64,000 nt of DNA from Bradyrhizobium icense (GCF_001693385.1 NZ_CP016428.1:868001-932000); one strand, 5' to 3'. Shown: positions 11,357-21,860, numbered from the stretch's first letter. Numbers and translations are program-made. The notes: generated by a model not told the origin, from the sequence alone.

Positions 11357-12031
11357 ATGGTCTATCGGCGAACCCATCAGGTCGTAAAGCGGCTGGCGGC
11401 GCGGCGTAGCGCCATCCTGGCGGCGGCGCGGGATGCTGCGGCCGAAGGCGGCATGGCGGCGGTGCAGATCGCCCCGGTCGCGGTCCGCGCCAATGTCGCG
11501 GCCGGCACCGTCTATCGTTACTTCCCCTCCAAGGCCGAACTGATTTCCGAACTGATCGCCGAGGTGTCGCGGGACGAACTGGCCGCGATCCGCCGCGCGG
11601 CGGATGCGGCGCCGGGACCGTCCTCGGCGCTCGCCGCCGCCGTCACCACGGTTGCCGTTCATGTGCTGTCGCAACGCAAGCTCGCCTGGGGCATTCTGGC
11701 CGAACCTGTCGATGTCGACGTCTCGGTGTCGCGCCTTGCCAGCCGCCGCGAAATCTCGGGCGAGATCGCTGCCAGAATTGAGGCCGCGGTGCGTGCCGGC
11801 CATCTGCCGGCGCAGGATACCGCGCTCGCCGCCACCGCGCTGCTCGGCGCGCTGCATGAATCGCTGGTCGGCCCGTTGGCGCCGGAGAATCTGGATGATC
11901 CGGCGAAGCTGCGCGATGCCGTGCAGACGGTCACACTATTGGCGCTGCGCGCCGTCGGCGTCATGGATGCCCGTGCCCGCGGCCTCGTGGTGCAGGCCGT
12001 GCTGCCGGCAAAGGCGCTGGTCGGGGCCTAG
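11357..12031 (+). CDS. TetR/AcrR-family transcriptional regulator
   Basis: A 224-residue one-component regulator. The N-terminal HTH (about residues 12-60) contains AAGTVYRYFPSKAEL, the signature of the recognition helix of this family. The C-terminal ligand-binding domain is Ala/Leu-rich and helical. Typical members repress a neighbouring gene until they bind a small molecule. The OsmC-family gene 90 bases downstream on the same strand is a possible target or co-transcribed partner. The ligand is unknown. Confidence 0.9.
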   Translation: MVYRRTHQVVKRLAARRSAILAAARDAAAEGGMAAVQIAPVAVRANVAAGTVYRYFPSKAELISELIAEVSRDELAAIRRAADAAPGPSSALAAAVTTVAVHVLSQRKLAWGILAEPVDVDVSVSRLASRREISGEIAARIEAAVRAGHLPAQDTALAATALLGALHESLVGPLAPENLDDPAKLRDAVQTVTLLALRAVGVMDARARGLVVQAVLPAKALVGA

Positions 12032-12121
12032 AAACTTCCCTCCCTTTGCGACACGTCTTTGTCGCAACCATTTGCCACGCTGCGGCTTATCGACGATCCA
12101 ACCCGCGATCAGGAGCATGCG

Positions 12122-12547
12122 ATGACGACGACATCAGGGTCCGCCAAATGGCAGGGCGGCATCAAGGACGGCAAGGGCGCGATCTCGACCCAAAGCGGCG
12201 CGCTGAATGATTATCCCTACGGCTTTTCCAGCCGCTTCGAGGGCAAAGCCGGCTCCAATCCGGAAGAGCTGATCGGCGCGGCGCATGCCGCCTGCTTCAC
12301 CATGGCGCTGTCGCTGATTTTGGGCGAAGCCAAGCTCACCGCCGAGCACATGGAGACCAAGGCCGACGTCACGCTTGAAAAGCAGGGCGATGGTTTTGCC
12401 ATCACCTCGATTCATCTGATGCTGAATGCCAAAGTCCCCGGCGCTGACAAGGCGACATTCGAGGAACTGGCCGGCAAAGCGAAGACCGGATGTCCGGTGT
12501 CGAAACTGCTGAACACAAAGATCACGCTGGACGCGACGCTGCAGTAA
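12122..12547 (+). CDS. OsmC/Ohr-family peroxiredoxin-like protein
   Basis: A 141-residue thiol-dependent hydroperoxide-detoxifying fold. The first conserved Cys lies in GAAHAACFTMALS and the second in AKTGCPVSKLL, matching the two-cysteine active site of OsmC proteins. OsmC members act on organic hydroperoxides in the cytoplasm. The ATG at 12122 is preceded by AGGAGCATGCG. The gene follows a TetR regulator and runs convergently into pyk with only nine bases between the stops. Confidence 0.9.
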   Translation: MTTTSGSAKWQGGIKDGKGAISTQSGALNDYPYGFSSRFEGKAGSNPEELIGAAHAACFTMALSLILGEAKLTAEHMETKADVTLEKQGDGFAITSIHLMLNAKVPGADKATFEELAGKAKTGCPVSKLLNTKITLDATLQ

Positions 12548-12556
12548 TTGGCGCCG

Positions 12557-13993
12557 TCAACTATCGGGCTTGCCTTCCCCACCGACAGTGGCGATGCGCA
12601 CCATGTTGGTGGTGCCGGGGATGCGAAGCGGCACGCCGGCGACGATGATCACGCGCTGGCCTGCGTTGGCGAAGCCGTCGCGAAACGCGATCGAGCCGGC
12701 GCGATCGACCATGTCGTCCTGGTCGTGCGCATCTTCCGCCACCACGCAATGCACGCCCCAGACGACCGACAATTTGCGGCCGGTCGCAAGGTTCGGCGTG
12801 ATCGCCACCACCGGCAGCTTCGGCCGCTCGCGGGCTACCCGGATCGCCGTGGAGCCCGACGAGGTCCAGCAGATGATCGCGGATAATTCCAGCGTCTCGG
12901 CGATCTGCCGCGCGGCGTCCGCGATGGCGTCGCCGACCGTATTCTCCGGTTCGGCCCGCTGCGCCGACAGCACCGAGCGATAGGTCGGATCGCGCTCCAC
13001 CTCTTCGCCGATCCGGTTCATGGTCGAGACCGCTTCGACCGGGAATTTGCCGGCCGCGGACTCCGCCGACAGCATGATGGCGTCGGCGCCTTCATAGACG
13101 GCGGTCGCAACGTCGGAGACTTCGGCGCGCGTCGGCACCGGCGCCTGGATCATCGATTCCAGCATCTGCGTCGCAATCACCACCGGCTTGCCGGCGCGGC
13201 GCGCCATTCGCGTCATCTGCTTCTGCAGGCTCGGCACCCGCTCCAGCGGCAGTTCGACGCCGAGGTCGCCGCGCGCCACCATCAGCGCGTCGGAAGCATC
13301 GATGATCTCGGCGAGCCGGTCGATCGCCTGCGGCTTTTCGATCTTGGCCATGACAGCGGCGCGGCCGCGGATCATCCGCTTGGCTTCATGGACGTCCTCG
13401 GCGCGCTGCACGAAGGAGAGCGCAATCCAGTCGACTCCGGTCACCAGGGCTGCTTCGAGATCGGCGCGATCCTTCGGCGTCATCGCCGACACCGGCAAGT
13501 CGGTATCGGGCAGGCTGACGCCCTTGCGGTCCGACATCTTGCCGCCGATCACCACGCGCGTTACCGCGCGTTCGGACGAGGTCTCCTCGGCGATCAGGCG
13601 CACCTTGCCGTCGTCGAGCAGCAGCGCATGGCCCGGCCGAAGTGCTGCGAGGATTTCCGGATGCGGCAACTGCACGCGGTTGTTGTCGCCCGGCGCTTTG
13701 TCGGAATCGAGCACAAAGCTCTGGCCGTTCTTGAGCTGGGTCGAACCTTCGGCGAACGCGCCGAGCCGCAGCTTCGGTCCCTGCAAATCGACGAGGATGC
13801 CGATCGGACGGCCGTAGCTGCTCTCGACATTGCGGATGGTATTGACCAGCTCGCGCATCTTGTCGTGCGGCGTGTGGCTCATATTGATGCGGAACACGTC
13901 CGCACCCGCCTCGAACAGCTTCCGGATCATCGCGCTGTCTGACGATGCCGGGCCGAGAGTTGCGAGAATCTTGATTCGACGAAGCCGTCTCAT
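12557..13993 (-). CDS. pyk: Pyruvate kinase
   Basis: Converts phosphoenolpyruvate and ADP to pyruvate and ATP, the last step of glycolysis. The 478 residues carry KILATLGPASS at the N-terminus, the catalytic Lys segment MAKIEKPQAI, and MVARGDLGVELP from the substrate and metal site. I start at MRRLRRIKILATLGP. The longer upstream reading overlaps the DUF1036 gene and is Gly/Ala/Arg-rich noise. The ATG overlaps the stop of the upstream DUF1036 gene by four bases, so translation of the two is probably coupled. Confidence 0.97.
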   Translation of the reverse strand: MRRLRRIKILATLGPASSDSAMIRKLFEAGADVFRINMSHTPHDKMRELVNTIRNVESSYGRPIGILVDLQGPKLRLGAFAEGSTQLKNGQSFVLDSDKAPGDNNRVQLPHPEILAALRPGHALLLDDGKVRLIAEETSSERAVTRVVIGGKMSDRKGVSLPDTDLPVSAMTPKDRADLEAALVTGVDWIALSFVQRAEDVHEAKRMIRGRAAVMAKIEKPQAIDRLAEIIDASDALMVARGDLGVELPLERVPSLQKQMTRMARRAGKPVVIATQMLESMIQAPVPTRAEVSDVATAVYEGADAIMLSAESAAGKFPVEAVSTMNRIGEEVERDPTYRSVLSAQRAEPENTVGDAIADAARQIAETLELSAIICWTSSGSTAIRVARERPKLPVVAITPNLATGRKLSVVWGVHCVVAEDAHDQDDMVDRAGSIAFRDGFANAGQRVIIVAGVPLRIPGTTNMVRIATVGGEGKPDS

Positions 13994-14574
13994 GGCTTGG
14001 GCGCCGGGGCTGGCGGCAGACCCGGTCCGCCCGGCGGATTGGACAGGCCGGGAACCCCGCCCGGGCCGCCCGGTCCCATTGTGCCTGGAATGCCCGGCAC
14101 GCGCTGCGCGGGCTGCTCGTTGGCTTCTGTCAGTTGCACGGTCCACGCTCGCTGTTCGCCTGTGTCGACCTCGAAGAACCCGGTGCGGTCGTAGCCGCGC
14201 GCCAGGCAGTTCTCGGTACCCTTGATGGTGAATTCCTTATCACGCGAACACATGAAGGCCTGCCCCGACCATTCGCCGCCGCGGTCATAGTCGAGCGCGT
14301 AGATGTAATAGTAGCGCGCAACAAGAGTTCCGCGCAGCAATGTCTCGCAACTGCGTGACGACACGTTCCACCAGCCCTCGGTGGTCCAGCCCTCGGCATC
14401 CTTGTAGCCCAGCGCAATGCCGACCCGGCTGGAAGTGTTGTTGCAGAGCCGGAAATCGGCCGCCGCTGGACTGCTCCACAGACACGCAACCGCCAGTGCA
14501 AGCACCGGCGCAAGGCCGGCGGCGGTCACGCGAGCGGGGAGGGGAGACAAGCAGCGCGAATATTTTCCGATCAT
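13990..14574 (-). CDS. Secreted DUF1036 protein
   Basis: A 194-residue exported protein. A signal peptide ends near ALAVACLWSSPAAA (about residue 38). The DUF1036 domain follows, with FRLCNNTSSRVGIALGY and paired cysteines. The tail is low-complexity Gly/Pro (GPGGPGGVPG repeats), which makes it flexible. The biochemical role of DUF1036 is not established. The stop overlaps the pyk start, so the pair forms a short operon even though the functions seem unrelated. Confidence 0.85.
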   Translation of the reverse strand: MIGKYSRCLSPLPARVTAAGLAPVLALAVACLWSSPAAADFRLCNNTSSRVGIALGYKDAEGWTTEGWWNVSSRSCETLLRGTLVARYYYIYALDYDRGGEWSGQAFMCSRDKEFTIKGTENCLARGYDRTGFFEVDTGEQRAWTVQLTEANEQPAQRVPGIPGTMGPGGPGGVPGLSNPPGGPGLPPAPAPKP

Positions 14575-14768
14575 GCAGCGAAGCTATATCAAATCATTTA
14601 CGATTTCGCGTGACCCGGCGGGGCCTGTCAACGGCCGTGGAACGCCTTTCCCGCGCTATGGGAAACCGGGACACCCTGTGAGGTTGCCAAATTTGCGCGC
14701 AGATGTGGCAGAATCTGTGACAATTCCCACCTAATATGCTCGGCACATGTAACGCGGGATCCAAGACC

Positions 14769-15071
14769 ATGACGATCGACGACAAAACAAGAACAGAACT
14801 GGAAGCCGCCGTTTTCCGGCGCCTGGTCGGCCACCTGCGTGCCCGCACCGACGTCCAGAACATCGATCTGATGAATCTGGCGGGCTTCTGCCGTAACTGC
14901 CTGTCCAACTGGATGAAGGAAGAGGCCGACGCCAAGGGGGTCGCCGTCAGCAAGGACGAGAGCCGCGAGGCGGTCTACGGCATGCCCTATGAGGAGTGGA
15001 AGGCGAAATATCAGGGCGCGGCCACGCCCGAGCAGCTCGAGGCGATGAAGAAGGTTCATCCCGGGCATTGA
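14769..15071 (+). CDS. DUF1244 family small protein
   Basis: A 100-residue soluble protein. It has the LAGFCRNCLSNWM segment with a CxxC pair, and a C-terminal YGMPYEEWKAKYQ, both characteristic of the DUF1244 (SMc04008-like) family found widely in alphaproteobacteria. Function is unknown; the CxxC could bind metal. I chose ATG 14769 because the 11 codons before it are not conserved in style and the ATG follows a purine-rich stretch. It is transcribed away from the DUF1036-pyk pair. Confidence 0.85.
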   Translation: MTIDDKTRTELEAAVFRRLVGHLRARTDVQNIDLMNLAGFCRNCLSNWMKEEADAKGVAVSKDESREAVYGMPYEEWKAKYQGAATPEQLEAMKKVHPGH

Positions 15072-15111
15072 TCCGTTTTTATTCTCTGGTGGGATCTGCC
15101 ACCAAGTTCTC

Positions 15112-15237
15112 CGTCATGCCCGGGCATAGCGGTCTGTTTCGCGCAGACCGGGTAAACTTGTCTGCGCTCCCCGGCATCCACGTCTTGACAGCATCTCGGC
15201 AAGACGTGGATGGCCGGGTCAAGCCCGGCCATGACGA
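15112..15237. repeat. Composite inverted repeat with perfect 13-base arms
   Basis: The outer arms CGTCATGCCCGGGC (15112) and GCCCGGCCATGACG (ending 15237) surround a perfect inner hairpin, CATCCACGTCTTG (15175) against CAAGACGTGGATG (ending 15212). This fills most of the 333-base gap between the DUF1244 gene and gapR. The element type is familiar from bradyrhizobial intergenic regions. Nothing else is visible in the gap apart from the gapR leader. Confidence 0.8.
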
Positions 15238-15404
15238 GGAGAGAGCGTGCCCTATCTCCTGTGGGCGCGCTGTGGATGAGCGCGATGCTGCCTTGACGCG
15301 AGGCCCCCCGATCTTGAGGGTCATCTGCGCAAAAGCGCCGTGCGGTAACGCGTGCGGCGCTTGATCTTTCGAGCATCACCATCAGTTCCACTCAGGAGTA
15401 CCCG

Positions 15405-15677
15405 ATGGCCACCTCCGCCGCCGCCGTCCAGGACGAGCCCGCGACAAGATTCGCCAAAGACCAGCTCAAGGCCATCATCGAGCGCATCGAGCGTCTGGAA
15501 GAAGAGAAGAAGACGATCTCCGACGATATCCGTGACGTCTATGCCGAAGCCAAAGGCAACGGTTTCGACACCAAGGCACTGCGCACCATCGTGCGGATGC
15601 GCAAGCAGGACGCCAACGAGCGCGCCGAGCAGGAAACCATTTTGGAAACCTACATGCAGGCGCTCGGGATGCTCTGA
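15405..15677 (+). CDS. gapR: GapR-type nucleoid-associated protein (DUF2312)
   Basis: A 90-residue all-helical protein of the UPF0335/DUF2312 family. The Caulobacter member GapR binds overtwisted DNA ahead of replication and transcription and stimulates topoisomerases. The characteristic core is seen here: [20 protein letters not shown], then [11 protein letters not shown] and [12 protein letters not shown] coiled coil covers about residues 20-45. A likely ribosome site, CAGGAGTACCC, precedes the ATG. Monocistronic, between two palindromic repeats. Confidence 0.93.
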   Translation: MATSAAAVQDEPATRFAKDQLKAIIERIERLEEEKKTISDDIRDVYAEAKGNGFDTKALRTIVRMRKQDANERAEQETILETYMQALGML

Positions 15678-15682
15678 GTTTC

Positions 15683-15825
15683 CGTCGTCTCGGCCAAGCG
15701 AACGAAGTGAGCGCGAGCCGGGGCCCATAACCACAAATGATGATGTTGAGCAAAGCTGGGGCTACAGCCGGCTCTGACGCGCACATTTTGTGGTTATGGG
15801 TCCTCGCGTTCGCGAGGACGACGGC
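15683..15825. repeat. Inverted pair of dispersed repeats after gapR
   Basis: CGTCGTCTCGG and GGGGCCCATAACCACAAA on the left face TTTGTGGTTATGGGTCC and CGCGAGGACGACGGC on the right, giving a large interrupted inverted repeat. It belongs to the same family as the copies at 9615 and 59754. It lies between the convergent gapR and DUF882 genes and may act as a transcription barrier. Confidence 0.75.
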
Positions 15826-15848
15826 TAGTGTGTGGAGAGACGGTGTGC

Positions 15849-17477
15849 CTAGCGCAGCGCGGCGGTACGCAGCACGAACGACTGCGTCGGCAGTTGCGCG
15901 GTTGCCGATCCCGTGAAGCGGTCGCAGGTCATGCCCATCATCGGATCTTCCGAGAAAGTCATTGAGACCGCGGCCTGCGGCTTGACGAAGTGAGCGCGCA
16001 TCTGGGTCATCTCGGTATCGCCGAGCACGGTCGTCGACATCGCACTGCTGGCGCTCGGCGCCAGCATCACCACGCGCATCCAGATATTGTTGCCCTGCGC
16101 GGCGGCGAGGCGGGTCGAGGTGGCGACCACGCTGTCCTGCCCCTGGGTGCCCTTGGCGACCACCGTGTTGATTTCGGTTGATGCAGCATCGGCAATGCGC
16201 GCCGGGCGAACGGGGCGCGGGATCGCCGTGGAGGCCGCGACGATGTTGGCGCGGTCGACCGGCGAAGATGCCGCCGGCGCATAGGCCATCGCCTTGTTGA
16301 ACGCGTGGCTGACGCTGGCGGTCGGCTGCGGATCGGTGGCAGCGGCGAGCGCCTGGCGGGCGCGCAGGGCCGCGATTTGCGCGGGAGTGGCCTGATTTGC
16401 CGTGCTCGGTACGTCGTCCCAGAAGCCGCGGGAATTGATGATATCGGCCGGCGTTTGCGGCCTCGGCTCGGCCTTGTCGGCGGAAGCCTGCGCAACCTGT
16501 TTCGTCTCAGGCTTGGATTCGGCTCTGGCTTTGGGCGCCGACACGATCTGGGCGTCGGCCGCGGCGAGCTGGATCGTCGCACCGACCGGCTTTGCGCGCG
16601 GGGTCGGGACCGGCTCGGCGGATTTCACAGCAGCCACACTGGCCGGCGCAGGCTTCTCGCTCTTGACGGGAGCGCTGCCGCCCTCGTCATCTTCTTCAGT
16701 CGATTTGCCGCCCCTGAACAGCGCCGCGAACAGGTTCGGCATCTTGATGGTCGCGGCGTCGTTGCCATTGCCGCGGCGTTCGATGTCGGCGCGGGCCAGT
16801 TCATAGCCCTTCATCGGACCGCCATTGGACGGCAGGTGCACCGTGCGTCCGTCCGGGAATATCCTGGCGAGCTGATCGTGGGTCATGCGCGGCCAGTGAC
16901 GAACGCTGCCGGTATCGAGATGGACGAAAGGCGATCCGGAGGTCGGGTAGAAGCCGACGCCGCCACGCTGCAAGCGAAGCCCGGCGGCGCGGATCTGCTC
17001 CAGCGGCACGTCCGGGATGTAGAAGTCCATGGCGTGGCCGAGCATGTGCTGGCTGAAACGCGCCACGCCCGAGGAGCGGCGGCGGAGCATGGAGTTGGTG
17101 GCGGGGGAGCGATAGGCGGAGATGACCTGGATCGGCTTCTTGCCGTCGACGTCGCGGTAGACTTCCCAGATGATATCGAACAGATGCCGATCCATCGTGG
17201 TGGAGTCCTGGCTGCGCCAGTCGCGAAGGAAGTGATTGAGCTTCTTCAGCGCCTCATCATCGTAGCGGCCGTTGCGCTTGAAGGTGACGGTGAGGTCTTC
17301 GCCGGAATGGGTGTGATGGAACGAGAGGGTGCGGGTTTCGTTCAGCGCCGTCGCATCATGCACCGTGCCTGCGCCGGCCAGCAGCAAAAGCGACGTCAAG
17401 CCGATCCGATATCCGGCCTTTGGCAGAGCAAGCGGATTGAATTGGCGCGCGAAACCAGCCAGCACGTATGAGCCCAC
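15849..17477 (-). CDS. DUF882 (MepK/YcbK-like) peptidoglycan peptidase with long C-terminal extension
   Basis: A 542-residue envelope protein. A hydrophobic N-terminal segment (about 22-45) exports it. The DUF882 domain (about 45-210) has the M15-like metal site: SQHMLGHAMDF gives the His and Asp, and FVHLDTG gives the second His-x-Asp. E. coli MepK in this family cleaves mDap-mDap cross-links, the bonds made by L,D-transpeptidases. A gene for such a transpeptidase lies next upstream on the same strand. The C-terminal 330 residues are Ala/Lys/Pro-rich and of unknown role. A degenerate CtrA-like site (TTAA-N7-TTAC) lies about 75 bases upstream. Confidence 0.85.
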   Translation of the reverse strand: MGSYVLAGFARQFNPLALPKAGYRIGLTSLLLLAGAGTVHDATALNETRTLSFHHTHSGEDLTVTFKRNGRYDDEALKKLNHFLRDWRSQDSTTMDRHLFDIIWEVYRDVDGKKPIQVISAYRSPATNSMLRRRSSGVARFSQHMLGHAMDFYIPDVPLEQIRAAGLRLQRGGVGFYPTSGSPFVHLDTGSVRHWPRMTHDQLARIFPDGRTVHLPSNGGPMKGYELARADIERRGNGNDAATIKMPNLFAALFRGGKSTEEDDEGGSAPVKSEKPAPASVAAVKSAEPVPTPRAKPVGATIQLAAADAQIVSAPKARAESKPETKQVAQASADKAEPRPQTPADIINSRGFWDDVPSTANQATPAQIAALRARQALAAATDPQPTASVSHAFNKAMAYAPAASSPVDRANIVAASTAIPRPVRPARIADAASTEINTVVAKGTQGQDSVVATSTRLAAAQGNNIWMRVVMLAPSASSAMSTTVLGDTEMTQMRAHFVKPQAAVSMTFSEDPMMGMTCDRFTGSATAQLPTQSFVLRTAALR

Positions 17478-17655
17478 CCAGTCGACGAGCGTTCACGGTG
17501 TTCTTTTGCAGACCCCCGGCAAAAGACGATGAACGCTTTCTTAAAGCAGGAGGGTTAACCGAGGTTTACCATCCTGCCCCCAAGCAAGCCTTAACCTAAC
17601 GCGCGGACTGTGGCGAAAAAGCGCCCGGTGTCGAATCCGGGTGGATAGTGGTTAA

Positions 17656-17690
17656 CGTAAACAATCTCTCCGGTGAGGAGAGATTGTTGA
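17656..17690 (-). terminator. Possible intrinsic terminator after the L,D-transpeptidase gene
   Basis: A near-perfect 12-base stem, AACAATCTCTCC / GGAGAGATTGTT around a short loop, is followed on the - strand by a weak T-rich run. It sits about 40 bases past the L,D-transpeptidase stop and before the DUF882 gene. The short U-tract keeps confidence moderate. Confidence 0.5.
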
Positions 17691-17731
17691 TTTTGTTGGG
17701 AAATTCTGCCCGCGGGCAGTAGTCCTCCGGA

Positions 17732-19897
17732 TTACCGGGTGAACCGCGGTTGCGGCCGGCGGCCAACCGGGGCCGGCGGCGTCATGGGCGACGGACCGCC
17801 GAACAGGCGCTCGAAGAACGACGGGCCGGAGGAAAAGGTATTGTCGCTGGCGAAGTTGACACCGGCCGGCAAGCTCGAGCCGGAAGGTCGCGTGTAGCTC
17901 GGCTGCGCATGGGCGACCATGGCCTCCAAATCCTTGCTGCGGCTGTTCTTGAGCAGGGCGATCATCGCGGCGTCGCGGCCGTAGATATCCTTGCGGATCT
18001 GCAGCTTGCCGGCATCATCCACGAACGCGGTCTGGTAGGTGATGTTGACCGGAATGGGTGTCGGGAATTTCAGGTCGATCTCGCTGCGGCCGTACATGCT
18101 GCGAATCCGCTCCGGCGTATAGTGCTCGTTCGGCATCACGATATTGAGCAGGGTCGAGGCGTATTGATCCGGATTCTGCACCCGCATGCAGCCATGGCTG
18201 AAGGCGCGTTCTTCCTTGGCGAACAGATGCTTGTCCGGGGTGTCGTGCTGATAGACCAGGAACTTGTTCGGGAAGTTGAAGCGGATACGCCCGAGCGCGT
18301 TGGCCTCGCCAGGCGGCTGGGAAATGTGGATGCTGCCGTCGCGACGGCGCTCGAGCCTCAGACCCATGCGATCCAGCACGGTCGGATCCTGCTGCAGGGC
18401 AGGCAGATACTCGTTGTAGATGATCGACGGCGGCACGTTCCAGGTCGGGTTGACGGTGATGAACTTCATCGTCTCCGTCAGCATCGGCGTGGCGTGCTTG
18501 CCCGGCTTTCCGGTCACCACGCGCGTGGTCCAGACCGGTGCGCCGTTCTGCATCACCTTCAGCGTGAAGTCGGGCACGTTGAGAATGACGTAGGCGTTGC
18601 CGAGCGAGGCCGCGCCAAGCTGGCGCGGCAGCCAGCGCAGGCGTTCCATGTTGACGAGGACTACGTCGATCTGCCGGTCGCGCTTGGGGCTGTTGATCGC
18701 CTTCACCGTGCGGTCGTCGAGCACACCGGTCGGCTTGAGATCGACGCTTCCCTGGAATTTGCGCACGGCGGCGGCAACCTTGGCGTCGTAATTCGTGCCG
18801 TCGGGATTCTCGGTGATGCCGAGCTTGGCGCGCAGTTGCGGCACGCGCGGATCTTGCGGTGCTACCTCACCCTGCTTCTTGGTGGCGGCCTTGTACGCCA
18901 GCGCCGGACCCTCCGCGATGTGGATCATCGGTCCGTCGCCCTGGCCGCGCAGCTCGGCGAGCTTGCCCTTCAGGTCCTTGTAGAACTTGTGCGGCGGGTT
19001 GTAGCCCTCGAGCGCGGCGGAAGCATCATTGGCGGTCGAGATGTTGGCGAGCACTTCGGCCGGATCGGTCGGGTGCTCGGGGTACAAGATATCGGCAGCG
19101 ACCTGCGACCAGTGCATCCGGCCGCTCTGGGCCTGTCGCGCATAGTCGAGCATGCTCGCGGTCAGTTTCAGCTCGGCCTCGGCGAGCTGGTCCGGCGAAG
19201 TGGCGACGGCAAAATCGGGTACCGGATAGTCGGCCGGATTGAGGCCCTCGGTGGCGGCGTCCTTCAGGCGGGCGATCACGCCGTTGGCGCTGTCGGTCAA
19301 TTTGCCGGCCTGCGTCCATTGCGGCGCATAGTCCCGAGCCGAGTAGAACTTCTCGACGGCAGCGCGCTCATTCTTGCGGTCGAAATAGCGCAGCGATTTG
19401 GCTCCGAGCATGTCGCGAAGTCTGTCGGCGACCGGCTGGTCGGCCGGTGCGACGGTGCTGATCTTCACCGGCTCTTGGGCAGGTTCGGCGGCCGGTGCAG
19501 TGGCTGTCGCAGCCGGAGGCGTGGTTGTGGCGGCGTCGCTTGGCTTGGCCGCGGGCGCGGTGACGTTCTCCGCCGGCTTGATATCCGGCTTGATATCCGT
19601 CTTGGGTTCAGCCGCCTTCGGGGCCGTCCCCGTTTCGGCCGGCTTCTCTGTGGCTTTGGCCGCATCGGGCACCGCGCCGGTCGAGTCCATCTTGAAATCG
19701 CCGATGGTCGGGGGCGGGACATTCGCCGGTTCGGGACGGGGGACTGCTGCGTCGATCGCGAGTTCGGCAGCACTGGCGCGCGGCGTATCCGACGGAGCCG
19801 CCAGTGCTGAGGTCGCTGATACCGTGAGGAAGGTTGCCGCGACGGCCATCAGCACGCGGTCAAATCCTGCACGATTCGAACAGTCACGCATCGTCAC
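17732..19897 (-). CDS. L,D-transpeptidase (YcbB/LdtD-like)
   Basis: Forms 3-3 (mDap-mDap) peptidoglycan cross-links in the periplasm. A signal peptide (about 1-34) leads into an Ala/Pro/Lys-rich linker (about 35-150). Then comes an N-terminal scaffold, a peptidoglycan-binding domain (KFQGSVDLKPTGVLDDRTV), and the YkuD catalytic domain with SHGCMRVQ holding the nucleophile Cys. At 721 residues it is slightly longer than E. coli YcbB because of the linker. Rhizobiales depend heavily on such enzymes for polar growth. The DUF882 peptidase downstream is a plausible antagonist. Confidence 0.93.
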   Translation of the reverse strand: MTMRDCSNRAGFDRVLMAVAATFLTVSATSALAAPSDTPRASAAELAIDAAVPRPEPANVPPPTIGDFKMDSTGAVPDAAKATEKPAETGTAPKAAEPKTDIKPDIKPAENVTAPAAKPSDAATTTPPAATATAPAAEPAQEPVKISTVAPADQPVADRLRDMLGAKSLRYFDRKNERAAVEKFYSARDYAPQWTQAGKLTDSANGVIARLKDAATEGLNPADYPVPDFAVATSPDQLAEAELKLTASMLDYARQAQSGRMHWSQVAADILYPEHPTDPAEVLANISTANDASAALEGYNPPHKFYKDLKGKLAELRGQGDGPMIHIAEGPALAYKAATKKQGEVAPQDPRVPQLRAKLGITENPDGTNYDAKVAAAVRKFQGSVDLKPTGVLDDRTVKAINSPKRDRQIDVVLVNMERLRWLPRQLGAASLGNAYVILNVPDFTLKVMQNGAPVWTTRVVTGKPGKHATPMLTETMKFITVNPTWNVPPSIIYNEYLPALQQDPTVLDRMGLRLERRRDGSIHISQPPGEANALGRIRFNFPNKFLVYQHDTPDKHLFAKEERAFSHGCMRVQNPDQYASTLLNIVMPNEHYTPERIRSMYGRSEIDLKFPTPIPVNITYQTAFVDDAGKLQIRKDIYGRDAAMIALLKNSRSKDLEAMVAHAQPSYTRPSGSSLPAGVNFASDNTFSSGPSFFERLFGGPSPMTPPAPVGRRPQPRFTR

Positions 19898-20258
19898 ACC
19901 CCCTTGGGCGAAACTGCCCCGGCATGGAACAGTCGCTGGTATCGTTCATAGCTTGCGCGGGAAAGCGCCGGCCTCGATCGGTTTCTCAGTCGTACGCCTG
20001 CACGCCACGATTCAAACGCAGACGATACATGTGCCCCTTTCATGCAGCCAGCGCCATGCGGGACAACTCACGACAAACTGACCTCAAACTACCCGTTTGC
20101 ACTCGGATCGCGCATTTTTGCCACGCCCCCCACGTTTTGTCTGTCACCGCCAAGCCACGGTTCAAAAGCTTCCGAACGGTCGATGTCGTTGGTTTGCCAC
20201 GATCTTTGCCATGCGGGCGCCATAATCGCGCGAGGTGATCGCTCGCTCAGTTTGCATC
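19898..20258. other. 361-base intergenic region
   Basis: Lies between the L,D-transpeptidase start and the stop of the TacA-like gene. It must hold the transpeptidase promoter and leader on the - strand. I see no convincing small gene, hairpin terminator or repeat in it. Confidence 0.5.
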
Positions 20259-21758
<1,500 letters not shown>

Positions 21759-21816
21759 GGCTCTTCCCCGCACGCTACTGAATTGTACCGAATCGGGGCA
21801 CTTTCGCCGATGCCGA

Positions 21817-21831
21817 TTAACGCTCCGTTAA
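21817..21831 (-). promoter_or_regulatory. Perfect TTAA-N7-TTAA site (CtrA-type box)
   Basis: TTAA, seven bases (CGCTCCG), TTAA, 59-73 bases upstream of the TacA-like start codon. This matches the full CtrA recognition consensus known from Caulobacter and other alphaproteobacteria. The position suits activation of the - strand gene. The terC gene ends at 21861 on the other side, also on the - strand, so no other gene is a likely target. Confidence 0.6.
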
Positions 21832-21860
21832 ACGTTGAGAATGGCGTCGTTATGGAGGGG

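Noticed and set aside
17553..17567. Second CtrA-type site before the DUF882 gene
   Set aside because: It reads TTAA-N7-TTAC, one mismatch from the consensus, so I mention it only as weak support and do not list it as a site.
17750..19810. A 686-codon open frame opposite the L,D-transpeptidase
   Set aside because: It is the exact complement of a gene with strong family motifs, and its product is Arg/Gly/His-rich without a recognisable domain. High GC makes long antisense frames common.
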